From the NCBI RefSeq assembly GCF_014836445.1, contig NZ_JACSQV010000014.1, positions 63,945 through 127,944 of the forward strand: a stretch of 64,000 nucleotides of DNA, read 5' to 3'. Shown here piece by piece: positions 38,786 through 47,291 of the stretch (position 1 is its first letter; every line of letters begins with the position of its first letter). Made by a program: the position numbers and the translations under genes. The notes below the pieces were generated by a model. It ran no database searches. It was not told the origin of the DNA and saw only the letters and a list, made by a program, of their open reading frames with translations. This DNA is from Cellulomonas avistercoris (GTDB taxonomy: Bacteria; Actinomycetota; Actinomycetes; Actinomycetales; Cellulomonadaceae).

Positions 38786-39814
38786 ATGAGGGTCGTCGTC
38801 GTCGGCGCCAGCGGCAACGTGGGGACTGCGGTGCTGCGCCGGTTCGCGCAGGACAGCACCGTGACGTCCGTCGTCGGCGTCGCGCGCCGTGCGCCGCGCG
38901 AGCGGCCGCCGGCCCCCTACGACGTCGCGACGTGGGTGGCCTGCGACGTCGGCGCCGACGACGAGCAGGTCACGGCCGCGCTCGCGGACGTGTTCGCCGG
39001 CGCCGACGCCGTCGTGCACCTGGCCTGGGCGATCCAGCCCAGCCACGACCGGGACCGGCTGCGCGCGACCAACGTCGTCGGCACGCAGCGCGTGGTGGAG
39101 GCCGCCGAGCGGGCGCGCGTGCCGCACCTGGTCGTGGCGTCGTCCGTGGGTGCGTACTCGCCGTCGCCCGGTGACGCCCCGCGCGACGAGACCTGGCCCA
39201 CCGACGGCGTCCCGTCCTCGTCGTACAGCGTCGACAAGGCCGCCGTCGAGGCGGTCCTCGACCGGGCCGACGAGCGCGGCGACCTCGTGATCGCCCGGCT
39301 GCGCCCCGCGCTGGTGTTCCAGCACGACGCCGGCCACGAGATCGCCCGGTACTTCCTCGGGCCGCTCGTGCCGCAGCGCGTCCTGGACGGCCGGGTCCCC
39401 GTGCTGCCCTGGCCCCACGGGCTGCGGCTGCAGGCGGTCCAGGCCGACGACCTCGCCGACGCCTACCGCGAGGCCGTCGTCCGGCAGGTGCGCGGTCCGT
39501 TCAACCTCGCCGGCCCCGGGATCGTGCGGGGGCCGGACGTCGCGGCGCTGGTGTCCGGCGCGCGCCTGCGGGACGTGCCGGTCCGCCTGGCGCGCGCGGC
39601 CGTGTCCGTCGGGTGGCGTGCGCGCGTGGTCCCCGTGGGTCCGGGCTGGCTCGACATGGCGATGTCGGCGCCCGTGCTCGACACGACGCGCGCCGAGCGC
39701 GAGCTCGACTGGCGGCCCCGCCGATCGGGCGTCCAGGCGGTGCACGAGGTCCTCACGGGCATCGCCGCCGGCGCGGGCACGGTCAGCCCGCCCCTGCGCC
39801 CGCGCGGGCGGTGA
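38786..39814 (+). CDS. NAD-dependent epimerase/dehydratase family protein
   Basis: A 342-aa extended short-chain dehydrogenase: N-terminal nucleotide motif VVVVGASGNVGTAVLRRFA, HLAWAIQPS, VASSVGAYSP and the active-site tyrosine-lysine block SYSVDKAAVEAVL at about 149-161. The substrate, a sugar nucleotide or other, is unknown. CCGGAGG five bases before ATG 38786 sets the start. It follows the alcohol dehydrogenase after 28 bases and may be co-transcribed. Confidence 0.9.
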   Translation: MRVVVVGASGNVGTAVLRRFAQDSTVTSVVGVARRAPRERPPAPYDVATWVACDVGADDEQVTAALADVFAGADAVVHLAWAIQPSHDRDRLRATNVVGTQRVVEAAERARVPHLVVASSVGAYSPSPGDAPRDETWPTDGVPSSSYSVDKAAVEAVLDRADERGDLVIARLRPALVFQHDAGHEIARYFLGPLVPQRVLDGRVPVLPWPHGLRLQAVQADDLADAYREAVVRQVRGPFNLAGPGIVRGPDVAALVSGARLRDVPVRLARAAVSVGWRARVVPVGPGWLDMAMSAPVLDTTRAERELDWRPRRSGVQAVHEVLTGIAAGAGTVSPPLRPRGR

Positions 39815-39860
39815 CGGCCTCCCGCGTGCGGGTGCGTGCGTCGCGCGGCACGCTGGGCGC

Positions 39861-40385
39861 ATGACGTCGCCCGAGCGCACCGCGGTGATCACCGACCCCG
39901 ACCGCCACGTCCTGGGCCATCCCGACGCGCCCGTCACGATCGTCGAGTACGGCGACCTCGAGTGCCCGTACTGCCGCGACGCCGAGCCGGTGCTCCGGCA
40001 GCTCGTCGAGGAGTCCGACGGGCGCGTGCGCCTGGTCTGGCGCCACTTCCCGCTGTTCCAGGTGCACCCGCACGCGCTCGCGGCGGCGCTCGCGGCCGAG
40101 GCCGCCGGTGCGCACGGGCAGTTCTGGCAGATGCAGCGGCTGCTGTTCGAGCACCAGGACGCCCTGACGGACGACGACCTCGCCCGGTACGCCCAGGAGC
40201 TGGGGCTCGACCCGGAGCAGATCGTCGGCGCGCCGGCGGACCGGTACGCCCGCGCGGTGCAGGCCGACTACGAGGGCGGCATCGAGCTCGACGTCCCGGG
40301 CACGCCGACGCTGGTCGTGGACGGCGTGCCGTACCGGGGCCGCATCGCGCTGGACGAGCTGCGCGGCGTCGTCGGCGCGGTGTGA
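39861..40385 (+). CDS. DsbA-like thioredoxin-fold protein
   Basis: A 174-aa DsbA/FrnE-type protein with active site ECPYC at about 34-38, FPLFQVHPHALAAALAAEAA, and the cis-proline loop VPGTPTLVVDG near 148. No signal peptide or membrane anchor is seen, so it is probably a cytoplasmic thiol oxidoreductase. ATG 39861 follows CACGCT by six bases, a weak leaderless promoter. Confidence 0.88.
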   Translation: MTSPERTAVITDPDRHVLGHPDAPVTIVEYGDLECPYCRDAEPVLRQLVEESDGRVRLVWRHFPLFQVHPHALAAALAAEAAGAHGQFWQMQRLLFEHQDALTDDDLARYAQELGLDPEQIVGAPADRYARAVQADYEGGIELDVPGTPTLVVDGVPYRGRIALDELRGVVGAV

Positions 40386-40442
40386 CCGCCGCCGCACGAC
40401 CCGCGGCGGGCGTCCGGCCGGGTGCTGCGCCACCATGGGCTC

Positions 40443-41291
40443 GTGACCACGACGACGCCCGACCTGCCGACCCGTCCTCCCGTCCCGCGCACGGCACTGG
40501 TCACCGGTGCCGGCCGGGGGATCGGGCGTGAGCTGGCCCTCGCGCTGGCGCGCGAGGGGTACGCGCTGGGGCTCGTGGCACGCACGCGCGAACGCCTCGA
40601 GGAGGTCGCCGACGAGGCCCGTGCGCTCGGCGCACCGGTGACCGTGGCCGCGGCCGACCTGGTCGACGCGACGGCGGTCGCGGACGCGGTCGGGCGCGTC
40701 GAGGCGGGCCTGGCGTCGCAGGGCGGCATCGGGCTGCTCGTCAACAACGCGGGCGTCATCGAGCACGCCGAGCTCCCGTTCGCGGCCGACGACGTCGAGG
40801 ACGTCTGGCGCGTGGTCGAGACGAACGTGCGCGGCCCGTTGCTCGCGACCCACGCGGTCCTGCCGGGCATGCTCGCGCGCGGTGGTGGGCGGGTGCTCAA
40901 CATGAACTCGGGCGCCGGGCACCGCGCCATGACGTCCTACACCGGCTACGCGATCAGCAAGGGCGCGCTCGCGCGTCTGACGACCCAGCTGCACCGCCAG
41001 TACGCCGAGGCCGGCATCCGGGTGCTGGACCTGGCGCCCGGCGTCGTGGCGACCGACATGACGGCCGCCATGCCGGTGCACGCGCAGCGCACCGAGTGGA
41101 CGTCGCCCGAGCAGGTCGCGGCCCTCGTCGTGGGCTTCGCCGCGGGCGAGCTCGACGCGTTGTCGGGGCGCTTCGTGCGGGCGGGTGTCGACACGGTCGA
41201 CTCGTTGCGTGCGCACGCCGACGTGATCGTGGCGACGGACGCCCGGACGCTGCGGCTGTCGACCTGGGGCGCGGACGACCCGGCGGTGTGA
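40443..41291 (+). CDS. Short-chain dehydrogenase/reductase
   Basis: A 282-aa classical SDR: cofactor motif LVTGAGRGIGRELALALA at about 19-36, LVNNAGVIEHAE, the serine in NMNSGAG, and the catalytic YTGYAISKGALARLTTQ. The substrate is unknown. GTG 40443, six bases after CACCAT, is preferred over 40422, whose extra seven residues look unrelated. It converges on nhaA. Confidence 0.92.
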   Translation: MTTTTPDLPTRPPVPRTALVTGAGRGIGRELALALAREGYALGLVARTRERLEEVADEARALGAPVTVAAADLVDATAVADAVGRVEAGLASQGGIGLLVNNAGVIEHAELPFAADDVEDVWRVVETNVRGPLLATHAVLPGMLARGGGRVLNMNSGAGHRAMTSYTGYAISKGALARLTTQLHRQYAEAGIRVLDLAPGVVATDMTAAMPVHAQRTEWTSPEQVAALVVGFAAGELDALSGRFVRAGVDTVDSLRAHADVIVATDARTLRLSTWGADDPAV

Positions 41292-41340
41292 CGCGGGTGT
41301 GACGCGGCGTCCCCGGGCGGCAGTGCGGGCGGGTCGGGCG

Positions 41341-42789
41341 TCAGTCGGTCGTGGTCGCGTCCGCGGGCGCGGCGGCCTGCCGCCAGGGCAGCGGGGGCAG
41401 CGTCGGCGGCAGGTCCGGCGGCGTGCACAGCGGCAGCCGCTCGCCGAGCCAGCGCAGCAGGAGCGAGCCCGCGACGGCCGCGACGAGCGAGCCCGCGAGC
41501 ACGCCGATCTTGGCCCGCTCCAGGAGCACCGGGTCGTCGAACGCGAGCTGCGCGATGAACAGCGAGATGGTGAACCCGATGCCCGCCAGGACGGCGCCGC
41601 CCATCAGGTGGCCCCAGCGCACGCGGCCGGGCAGGTCGCCCAGCCCCAGGCGCAGGGCGAGCGTCGCGGCACCCGCGATGCCCACGGCGTTGCCGAGCAC
41701 CAGCGCGACCGCCACGCCGACCGTCAGGCGGGACGAGAACGCGTCCGCGAGCGTGGCCGGGTCGAGGCGCACGCCCGCGTTGGCGAGGCCGAAGAGCGGG
41801 ACCACCACGAACGCGCTCCACGGGTGCAGCGCGCGCTGCAGCCGGTCACCGGTCGGCACGGCCGCGCGGCCCGCGATCTCGGCGGCGTGCTCGCGGTCGG
41901 CGCCCCCCTCGGACAGGAACCGGCGTGCGTGCACCGCGACGGCCTGGCGGCGTCGCTCGTGGGGCAGCGACGTCGGCACGAGCAGTCCGACGAGGACGCC
42001 GGCGATCGTCGCGTGGACGCCCGACGCGAGCACCGCCACCCACAGGGCGAGCCCGACGGCGACGTACGGTGCCAGGCGCCACACGCCGCGGCGCCGCAGC
42101 ACGACCAGGGCCGCCACGAGGACGGCGGCCGCCGCGAGCGCCCGCAGGTCGACGTCGTCGGTGTAGAACACGGCCATCGCCGCGATCGCGCCGATGTCGT
42201 CGACGATCGCGAGGGTCAGGAGGAACAGGCGCAGCCGGTCGGGGCAGCGGGGGCCGAACAGCGCCAGGACGCCCACGAGGAACGCGGTGTCGGTCGACAT
42301 GACGACGCCCCACCCGTGCGCGGCCTCGGTGCCGCCGTTGAACGCGAGGTAGACCAGGACGGGTACGAGCAGCCCACCGATCGCACCGAACGCGGGCACG
42401 GCCACCGCGCGGGGGTCGCGCAGCTCGCCGCGCGTGAGCTCGCGGTTGATCTCGAGGCCCACGACGGCGAAGAACACGGCCATCGCGAGGTCGTTGACCC
42501 AGTGCTGCAGGTCCATCTCGATGCCGGCACCGCCGACGAAGACGCCCGCGGGTGCGTGCCACAGGGCGGTGTACGTGTCGCGCCACGGGGAGTTGGCCCA
42601 CACGAGCGCAGCGAGCGTCGCGACGAGGAGCACGGCCGCGCTGCCGGCCTCGGTCGCCAGGAACGTGCGCAGGGCGGGCGCGAGGCTGCTGCGAGCGCCA
42701 CCGTGCGCGCGGAGCACCCGCGAACGCAGCGTGGGACGTGCGCCGGGCGCCACGTCGACGGTGGGCGGCGTGCTGCGCGTGCCGGCCAC
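41341..42789 (-). CDS. nhaA: Na+/H+ antiporter NhaA
   Basis: A 482-aa antiporter that expels Na+ for H+. The pair of ion-binding aspartates lies in LAIVDDIGAIAAMAVFYTDD at about 205; AWGVV/MSTDTAFLVGVLALFG and GLEINRELTRGELRDPR are also typical. The C-terminus carries an extra Pro-rich tail. The GTG start at 42789 lies five bases after the HIT gene stop, so nhaA is probably expressed with it. Confidence 0.93.
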   Translation of the reverse strand: MAGTRSTPPTVDVAPGARPTLRSRVLRAHGGARSSLAPALRTFLATEAGSAAVLLVATLAALVWANSPWRDTYTALWHAPAGVFVGGAGIEMDLQHWVNDLAMAVFFAVVGLEINRELTRGELRDPRAVAVPAFGAIGGLLVPVLVYLAFNGGTEAAHGWGVVMSTDTAFLVGVLALFGPRCPDRLRLFLLTLAIVDDIGAIAAMAVFYTDDVDLRALAAAAVLVAALVVLRRRGVWRLAPYVAVGLALWVAVLASGVHATIAGVLVGLLVPTSLPHERRRQAVAVHARRFLSEGGADREHAAEIAGRAAVPTGDRLQRALHPWSAFVVVPLFGLANAGVRLDPATLADAFSSRLTVGVAVALVLGNAVGIAGAATLALRLGLGDLPGRVRWGHLMGGAVLAGIGFTISLFIAQLAFDDPVLLERAKIGVLAGSLVAAVAGSLLLRWLGERLPLCTPPDLPPTLPPLPWRQAAAPADATTTD

Positions 42790-42793
42790 GCGG

Positions 42794-43240
42794 TCAGAGA
42801 GCGGGGGAGGTGACGTCGGCGGGGACGTGGTCGCCGTGCCCGGCGGCGCGCAGCGCGTCGCGCAGACGCTCGGCGGCGGCGTCGAGCTCGGCCTCGGGCA
42901 CGTCGTGGCGCGCCTGGTCGAACGCGAGGCCGGACTCGTCCCACGCGGGCAGCACGTGCAGGTGCAGGTGCGGCACCTCGAAGCCGGCCACGAGGAGCGC
43001 GGCGCGCGGCGCGTCCCAGGCGGCGCGCTGCGCGAGGCCGACGGCCTTGGCGACCTGGACGAGGTGGGCCAGCAGGTCGTCGGGTGCGTCCGTCAGCTGC
43101 TCGACCTCGTCGCGCGGCACGACGAGCGCGTGACCGTCGGTGATCGGGGCGATCGTGAGCAGGACGACCGCCCGTTCGTCCGCCCACACGAAGCGTCCGG
43201 GGATCTGGCCGTCGATGATGCGGGTGAACAGCGTCGGCAT
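42794..43240 (-). CDS. HIT-family nucleotide hydrolase
   Basis: A 148-aa histidine-triad protein: FTRIIDGQIPGRFVWADERA at the N-terminus and the triad HLHLHVLP at about 96-103. Such proteins hydrolyse dinucleoside polyphosphates or AMP conjugates. I use ATG 43240 rather than GTG 43249 because TAGCGT (43253-43248, minus strand) ends seven bases before it and overlaps the GTG. Followed at once by nhaA. Confidence 0.92.
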   Translation of the reverse strand: MPTLFTRIIDGQIPGRFVWADERAVVLLTIAPITDGHALVVPRDEVEQLTDAPDDLLAHLVQVAKAVGLAQRAAWDAPRAALLVAGFEVPHLHLHVLPAWDESGLAFDQARHDVPEAELDAAAERLRDALRAAGHGDHVPADVTSPAL

Positions 43241-43273
43241 GGTGCACACGCTAGCGCGTCGTCACGCACAGGG

Positions 43274-43290
43274 TCTGTGAAACGTTTACG
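43274..43290. promoter_or_regulatory. AAACGTTT-type inverted repeat between divergent genes
   Basis: GTGAAACGTTTAC is a near-perfect palindrome centred on CG, the form bound by LacI-family repressors. It lies between the HIT gene and the divergent lipoprotein gene, ahead of both promoters. The regulator is unknown. Confidence 0.35.
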
Positions 43291-43339
43291 GCCTCGCGTG
43301 CGTCTTGTCCCCGCGCCGACGACCGCCTAGGAATCGCAT

Positions 43340-44152
43340 GTGCGTCTGCAACCCGTCACCGTGTCCCCCCGTCCCACGAGCGCGCACGTGAGGTCGGCCG
43401 TCGTCGCCGCTCTCGCGCTCGGCCTGCTCGGCGCGTGCTCCGCCGGCACCGAGCCGCAGACCGGCGACCCCGCGCAGGCCACCGCGGCCGAGACACCCAC
43501 GATGCTCGCCAGCGCCCCCGTCGACCTGGCGGCCGCCGAGCCTCCCGAGTGCCTCTCCGACGGCATCGCCTACGCCACCGTCGGGCAGGACGCGGGTGCC
43601 ACCACGGTCGCCTGGGCCGGTGCGGGCGACCGCGGCGTCCTGTTCGCCCCGCAGGAGAACGGCGACGTCTGCCAGTGGTCCGCGGAGGTCGCCCGGCTCG
43701 CCGGTGCCGGGTACCTCGTCGCGACGTACGACTGGGGCGCGTCGGGCCAGGCGGGCTTCCAGGCGGCGCTGGACGTGCTCAAGGCCACGGGCGCGGACCG
43801 CGTGGCGTTCGTCGGCGCGTCCGCCGGCGGCACGCTGGCCGCGGGGCTGGCCGACGACCTGTCCGCCGTCGCCGTCGTCGCGCTGAGCCCGCCCGCCCAG
43901 TACGGCGACGTCGACGCGCGCGTCGAGGCCAACCAGTTCACCGGCCCGCTGCAGGTCTTCTCCTCGACCGACGACCCCCAGGTGCCGGCGGCCGACAGCG
44001 CGCTCGTCGTGCGCAACGACAAGACGTCGATCGTCACCGAGGTGTCCGGCACGGCCCACGGCATCGAGTTCATGGCACCCGACGGCTACCACGCCGAGCA
44101 CGTGCGCGGCACGATCGACACAGCGCTCAGCCAGGGCTTCGGCGAGGGCTGA
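43340..44152 (+). CDS. Alpha/beta-hydrolase-like lipoprotein
   Basis: A 270-aa exported protein. Signal helix SAVVAALALGLLGAC with lipobox LGAC; mature part with the nucleophile elbow AFVGASAGGTLAAG at about 155-168 (Ser in G-A-S-A-G), an Asp in FSSTDDPQVP and a His in SGTAHGIEFMAPDGYH, together a plausible Ser-Asp-His triad. It could be an esterase or acyl-hydrolase at the cell surface. The GTG start follows TAGGAA by six bases. Confidence 0.85.
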   Translation: MRLQPVTVSPRPTSAHVRSAVVAALALGLLGACSAGTEPQTGDPAQATAAETPTMLASAPVDLAAAEPPECLSDGIAYATVGQDAGATTVAWAGAGDRGVLFAPQENGDVCQWSAEVARLAGAGYLVATYDWGASGQAGFQAALDVLKATGADRVAFVGASAGGTLAAGLADDLSAVAVVALSPPAQYGDVDARVEANQFTGPLQVFSSTDDPQVPAADSALVVRNDKTSIVTEVSGTAHGIEFMAPDGYHAEHVRGTIDTALSQGFGEG

Positions 44153-44166
44153 GCCACCGGCGTCCG

Positions 44167-44203
44167 ACGACGGCCGCACCCGGGTCCCCGGGGCGGCCGT
44201 CGT
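44167..44203. terminator. Bidirectional hairpin between convergent genes
   Basis: ACGACGGCCGC pairs with GCGGCCGTCGT (11-bp perfect stem, GC-rich 15-base loop) in the 55-base gap between the hydrolase lipoprotein and the NYN gene stops. Suited to ending both transcripts. Confidence 0.7.
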
Positions 44204-44207
44204 GGGC

Positions 44208-44771
44208 TCACAGGTAGCGCAGCGGGTCGAACTCCTCGAGGGGGATGATCCGCAGGCGCGGCAGCTGCACGTTGAACGCCGCGACGTCGCTCTCGAGGTC
44301 GAACGTCTGCAGGCCACGGGCCGTCAGGCCCGCGAGCGACTGGCTCGTGAACTCCCGGAACGCGAGCAGCCCCACGCGGCGCCCCGCGTCCACCAGCTCG
44401 GCGACCTCCGGCGCGAAGTCGCCGTCGTGGCTCGCCAGCAGGACGTCGCCCTCGCGGTCCGCGATCGCCTCGAGCGTGCGCTTGATGCCGATGTCGACGA
44501 CCTTCTCGTACGACTCGCCCGACAGCGGGATCGGCACGAACCCGATCGCGGTGAGCGCCTGCACGAAGGACATCGGCAGCGAGCCGTTCGACGCGTTGAG
44601 GAAGAACAGCGCCTTGACCGGCTGGTCCCACGTCTGCTGCGCGAAGCTCAGCACCCGCTCCCAGCGAGGTCGCTGCTCGGGCGTCGGTCGTCCGCCGAGG
44701 ATGGAGGAGCCGAGCGTGGCGTCGATGTTCTCGCCGTCGACCAGCAGGTACGTGGTGCCCGTCTCGCTCAT
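44208..44771 (-). CDS. NYN-domain (PIN-like) putative RNase
   Basis: A 187-aa NYN/LabA-DUF88 protein: YLLVDGENIDATL at the N-terminus and VDIGIKRTLEAIA, then GDVLLASHDGDFAPEVAEL, carrying the acidic residues of the PIN-like nuclease site. The target RNA is unknown. ATG 44771 is six bases after the minus-strand TAGGCT (44783-44778), a leaderless arrangement. Confidence 0.9.
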   Translation of the reverse strand: MSETGTTYLLVDGENIDATLGSSILGGRPTPEQRPRWERVLSFAQQTWDQPVKALFFLNASNGSLPMSFVQALTAIGFVPIPLSGESYEKVVDIGIKRTLEAIADREGDVLLASHDGDFAPEVAELVDAGRRVGLLAFREFTSQSLAGLTARGLQTFDLESDVAAFNVQLPRLRIIPLEEFDPLRYL

Positions 44772-44943
44772 CGCCCCAGCCTAGACGGGCACGGGCGGCG
44801 CGGACGGCACGTCCGCGACGGCCGGGAGTCCGCCGGCCCGCGGGCGGCGGACCTCGACGCGGTGTGGTGACATGATCTCTCCTCGTCCCGGCGAGGACCG
44901 GTGGCGGGCACCCGTCGCCGTGGCGGGCAGGAGGGACGGGGTG

Positions 44944-45483
44944 ATGTCCGACCACGACCTCGGACCGGCGGCGCCGGCCGACCGTCCGCCGCGCAGCGAC
45001 GTCGACGTCCGCGCGTCGGTGGCCGCCTGGGAGGCGCTGTTCCGCGCCCAGGTCACGCTCGTGCGGCGGTTCGCACGGCACGACGTGTGGGGCGGCACGA
45101 GCATGCGCGAGTACGACGTGCTCTACACCCTGTCGCTCGCCGAGGACGGGGCGCTGCGCCTGCGCGAGCTGGCCGGGTCGAGCCTCCTGACGCAGCCCAG
45201 CCTGTCGCGGCTCGTCGACCGGCTGGAGGCCGAGGGGCTGGTCCGGCGCGGACCGGTCGCAGGCGACCGGCGGGGCAAGGTCGTGCAGCTGACGGAGGCC
45301 GGGCGGCGACGTCAGCGCGAGATCGGACGGCGCCACGCCCGTTCGATCGACGCCCTGGTCGGCGGTGCGCTCGACGCCGAGGAGCTCGCGACGCTCCAGC
45401 GGCTGTGCGACCGGCTGCGTCTCGCGCAGGCCGACCTTCCCGATCCCGTCGCGCTCACGGGTGACGACCCGCCCGAGGTCTGA
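44944..45483 (+). CDS. MarR-family transcriptional regulator
   Basis: A 179-aa winged-helix regulator: EYDVLYTLSLAEDGALRLRE, LLTQPSLSRLVDRLEAEGLV and the wing GDRRGKVVQLTEAGR. Start ATG 44944 has GGAGGG eight bases before it; the frame is open to 44872, but that part would contain the ribosome site. It lies 101 bases upstream of the flavodoxin gene and may regulate it. Confidence 0.9.
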   Translation: MSDHDLGPAAPADRPPRSDVDVRASVAAWEALFRAQVTLVRRFARHDVWGGTSMREYDVLYTLSLAEDGALRLRELAGSSLLTQPSLSRLVDRLEAEGLVRRGPVAGDRRGKVVQLTEAGRRRQREIGRRHARSIDALVGGALDAEELATLQRLCDRLRLAQADLPDPVALTGDDPPEV

Positions 45484-45584
45484 CGACGCCACGGGGACCT
45501 CCGGCCCACGCCGTGCCCCCCCGCCCCGGCGACGATGGGAACCCGGAGGGCACGGCGCCCGCCGGACGACGGCGAGGAGGAACG

Positions 45585-46112
45585 ATGCGCATCCTGCTGA
45601 CGGTGGCGTCGCGCCACCAGGGCACGTGGGAGATCGGCGAGGTGATCGCGCGTCGGCTGGGTGAGCGGGGTCACGAGGTCGACCTGCGGGCGCCCGAGGA
45701 CGTCACGAGCGTGGCGGACCACGACGCGGTGGTGCTGGGATCGGCGGTCTACACCGCGCACTGGCTGCCCGCCGCGCGCGACCTGGCGGAGCGCTGCGCC
45801 GACGAGCTCCGCGCCCGGCCGGTCTGGGTGTTCTCGTCCGGCCTCGCCACCCAGCCGGCCAACTCCGCGAACTCGCCTCTCGAGGTGGCGGCCCTGCGCG
45901 AGCGGATCGGGGCCCGCGCGCACCGCAGCTTCCGCGGGCGTCTGGACCGCTCGCTGCTGTCCTTCACCGAGCGCGCGATCATCGCCGGCGGCCGTGCGCG
46001 CGAGGGCGACCACCGGGACATGGCGGCCGTCGCCGCCTGGGCCGACGAGATCGCCGACGCGCTCGGCACGGCACCCGCGCAGCGGCCCGTGGGGGCCTCG
46101 CACCGGTGCTGA
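45585..46112 (+). CDS. Flavodoxin-domain protein
   Basis: A 175-aa flavodoxin-fold protein: the phosphate loop ASRHQGTWEIGEVIA at the N-terminus, DHDAVVLGSAVYTAHWLP and a family-typical C-terminus. It resembles the flavodoxin domain of menaquinone-dependent protoporphyrinogen oxidases (HemG type), though conserved identity is modest. Ferrochelatase and HemQ lie 1.2 kb away, so a role in tetrapyrrole chemistry is possible but unproved. GAGGAGG four bases before ATG 45585 fixes the start. Confidence 0.82.
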   Translation: MRILLTVASRHQGTWEIGEVIARRLGERGHEVDLRAPEDVTSVADHDAVVLGSAVYTAHWLPAARDLAERCADELRARPVWVFSSGLATQPANSANSPLEVAALRERIGARAHRSFRGRLDRSLLSFTERAIIAGGRAREGDHRDMAAVAAWADEIADALGTAPAQRPVGASHRC

Positions 46113-46160
46113 GCCGGAGGTGCTGAGCGTCTCGCGCTGAGCGTCTTGTGCTGAGGGCGT
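46104..46160 (+). repeat. Short degenerate GCTGAG repeats in the convergent gap
   Basis: The motif (G/T)GCTGAG(C/G) recurs four times with spacing near 14-18 bases from the flavodoxin gene end to 46155. Copy number is small and the units are loose; it may be chance or a slipped duplication. No gene is seen in the gap to the kinase stop. Confidence 0.4.
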
Positions 46161-46193
46161 CGGGGGAGACGGGTCGCGTGGTGCGCGCTGCGG

Positions 46194-47075
46194 TCAGGAG
46201 ACGCGCAGCGCCCGCTCGCGCTGGCGTCGGAGCCCGCGCAGCTCGGCGGCGGCGGCGACCATGGTGGGGCGCTGGTCCGGGTCGGTGCGGGTCATGGCGC
46301 GCAGCAGCGCGGCGAAGTCGCGGTCGAGGTCGTCGGCGATCTGCGGGCCGTGCAGCAGCCGGGCCAGCGACGCCGTGAGCGGGTCGCCGGGGTACGCGCG
46401 GCGGCCCGTGAGGCACTCGAGCAGGACGAGCCCGAGCGAGTACATGTCGCTCGCGGGCCCCGCCTGCTCCCCGAGCGCCTGCTCGGGGCTCTGGTAGCTC
46501 GCCGTCGCGCGGTCGTCCGTGCGGCTCGTGCGCGGTGCGGCGTCCGACGCGGCGATGCCGAAGTCCGCGAGCACGACGGGCAGGGTCGGGGCGTCGCGCC
46601 GGCCGGAAGCCGGGGTCGTGTCCGCCACCAGGACGTTCGACGGCTTCACGTCGCGGTGCACGACGCCGGCACGGTGCGCGTGGGCGAGGCCCTGCGCGAG
46701 CTGGTGCCCGATGTCCGCCGTCGTGGCGGCGTCGAGCGGGCCGTCCGCGACGAGCTCGCGCAGCGTGCGGCCCTCGACGAGCTCCATGACCAGGAACGCG
46801 ACGGGCCCGGTGCCCGGTGCGACGTCCGCGCCGACGTCGAGCAGGGCCACGAGCGAGGGGTGGGACAGCTCGGCGAGCACGCGCGCCTCCTGCGCGTACC
46901 GCCGCACCTGCGCCGGGTCGGCGCCCGCCAGGCGGAAGAGCTTGATCGCGACGGGACGGTCCAGCCGGGTGTCCACCGCCCGGTACACCTGTGCCGATCC
47001 GCCCTCGCCGAGTCGTTCGCCCAGGACGTAGCGATGCGCCAGCTCGGGCGCGGCGTGCCGCCCGGCGCGCGTCAC
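46194..47075 (-). CDS. Serine/threonine protein kinase, soluble
   Basis: A 293-aa protein that is almost only a PknB-type kinase domain: GEGGSAQVYRAVD (glycine loop), VAIKLF with the catalytic Lys, VVHRDVKPSNVLV, DFGIAASD and ATASYQSPEQALGE. No membrane helix or sensor domain follows; it ends shortly after the kinase fold, so it is cytosolic. The start is uncertain: GTG 47075 gives a short lead-in, while the frame is open further upstream. It lies tail-to-tail with the flavodoxin gene and divergent from ferrochelatase. Confidence 0.88.
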   Translation of the reverse strand: MTRAGRHAAPELAHRYVLGERLGEGGSAQVYRAVDTRLDRPVAIKLFRLAGADPAQVRRYAQEARVLAELSHPSLVALLDVGADVAPGTGPVAFLVMELVEGRTLRELVADGPLDAATTADIGHQLAQGLAHAHRAGVVHRDVKPSNVLVADTTPASGRRDAPTLPVVLADFGIAASDAAPRTSRTDDRATASYQSPEQALGEQAGPASDMYSLGLVLLECLTGRRAYPGDPLTASLARLLHGPQIADDLDRDFAALLRAMTRTDPDQRPTMVAAAAELRGLRRQRERALRVS

Positions 47076-47291
47076 GGCTTGCTCATCGGTAGGGGCTCCG
47101 GTTCCTCGCGGCTCGGCACGCGGACCGCGCGCCACGACGACGGTAGAGCCGTCCCCGGAAGGGCGCACGCGGAGCCCACCGAACGGGTGAGGCGCCGGCG
47201 TGCAGGAGGTGACAGACCGTCCCGACAACGTCACGTGCCGGGCGGCCGGCCACCGCAGGGCGTCCCGCGGGCGCGGTGGGATGATCGGACG

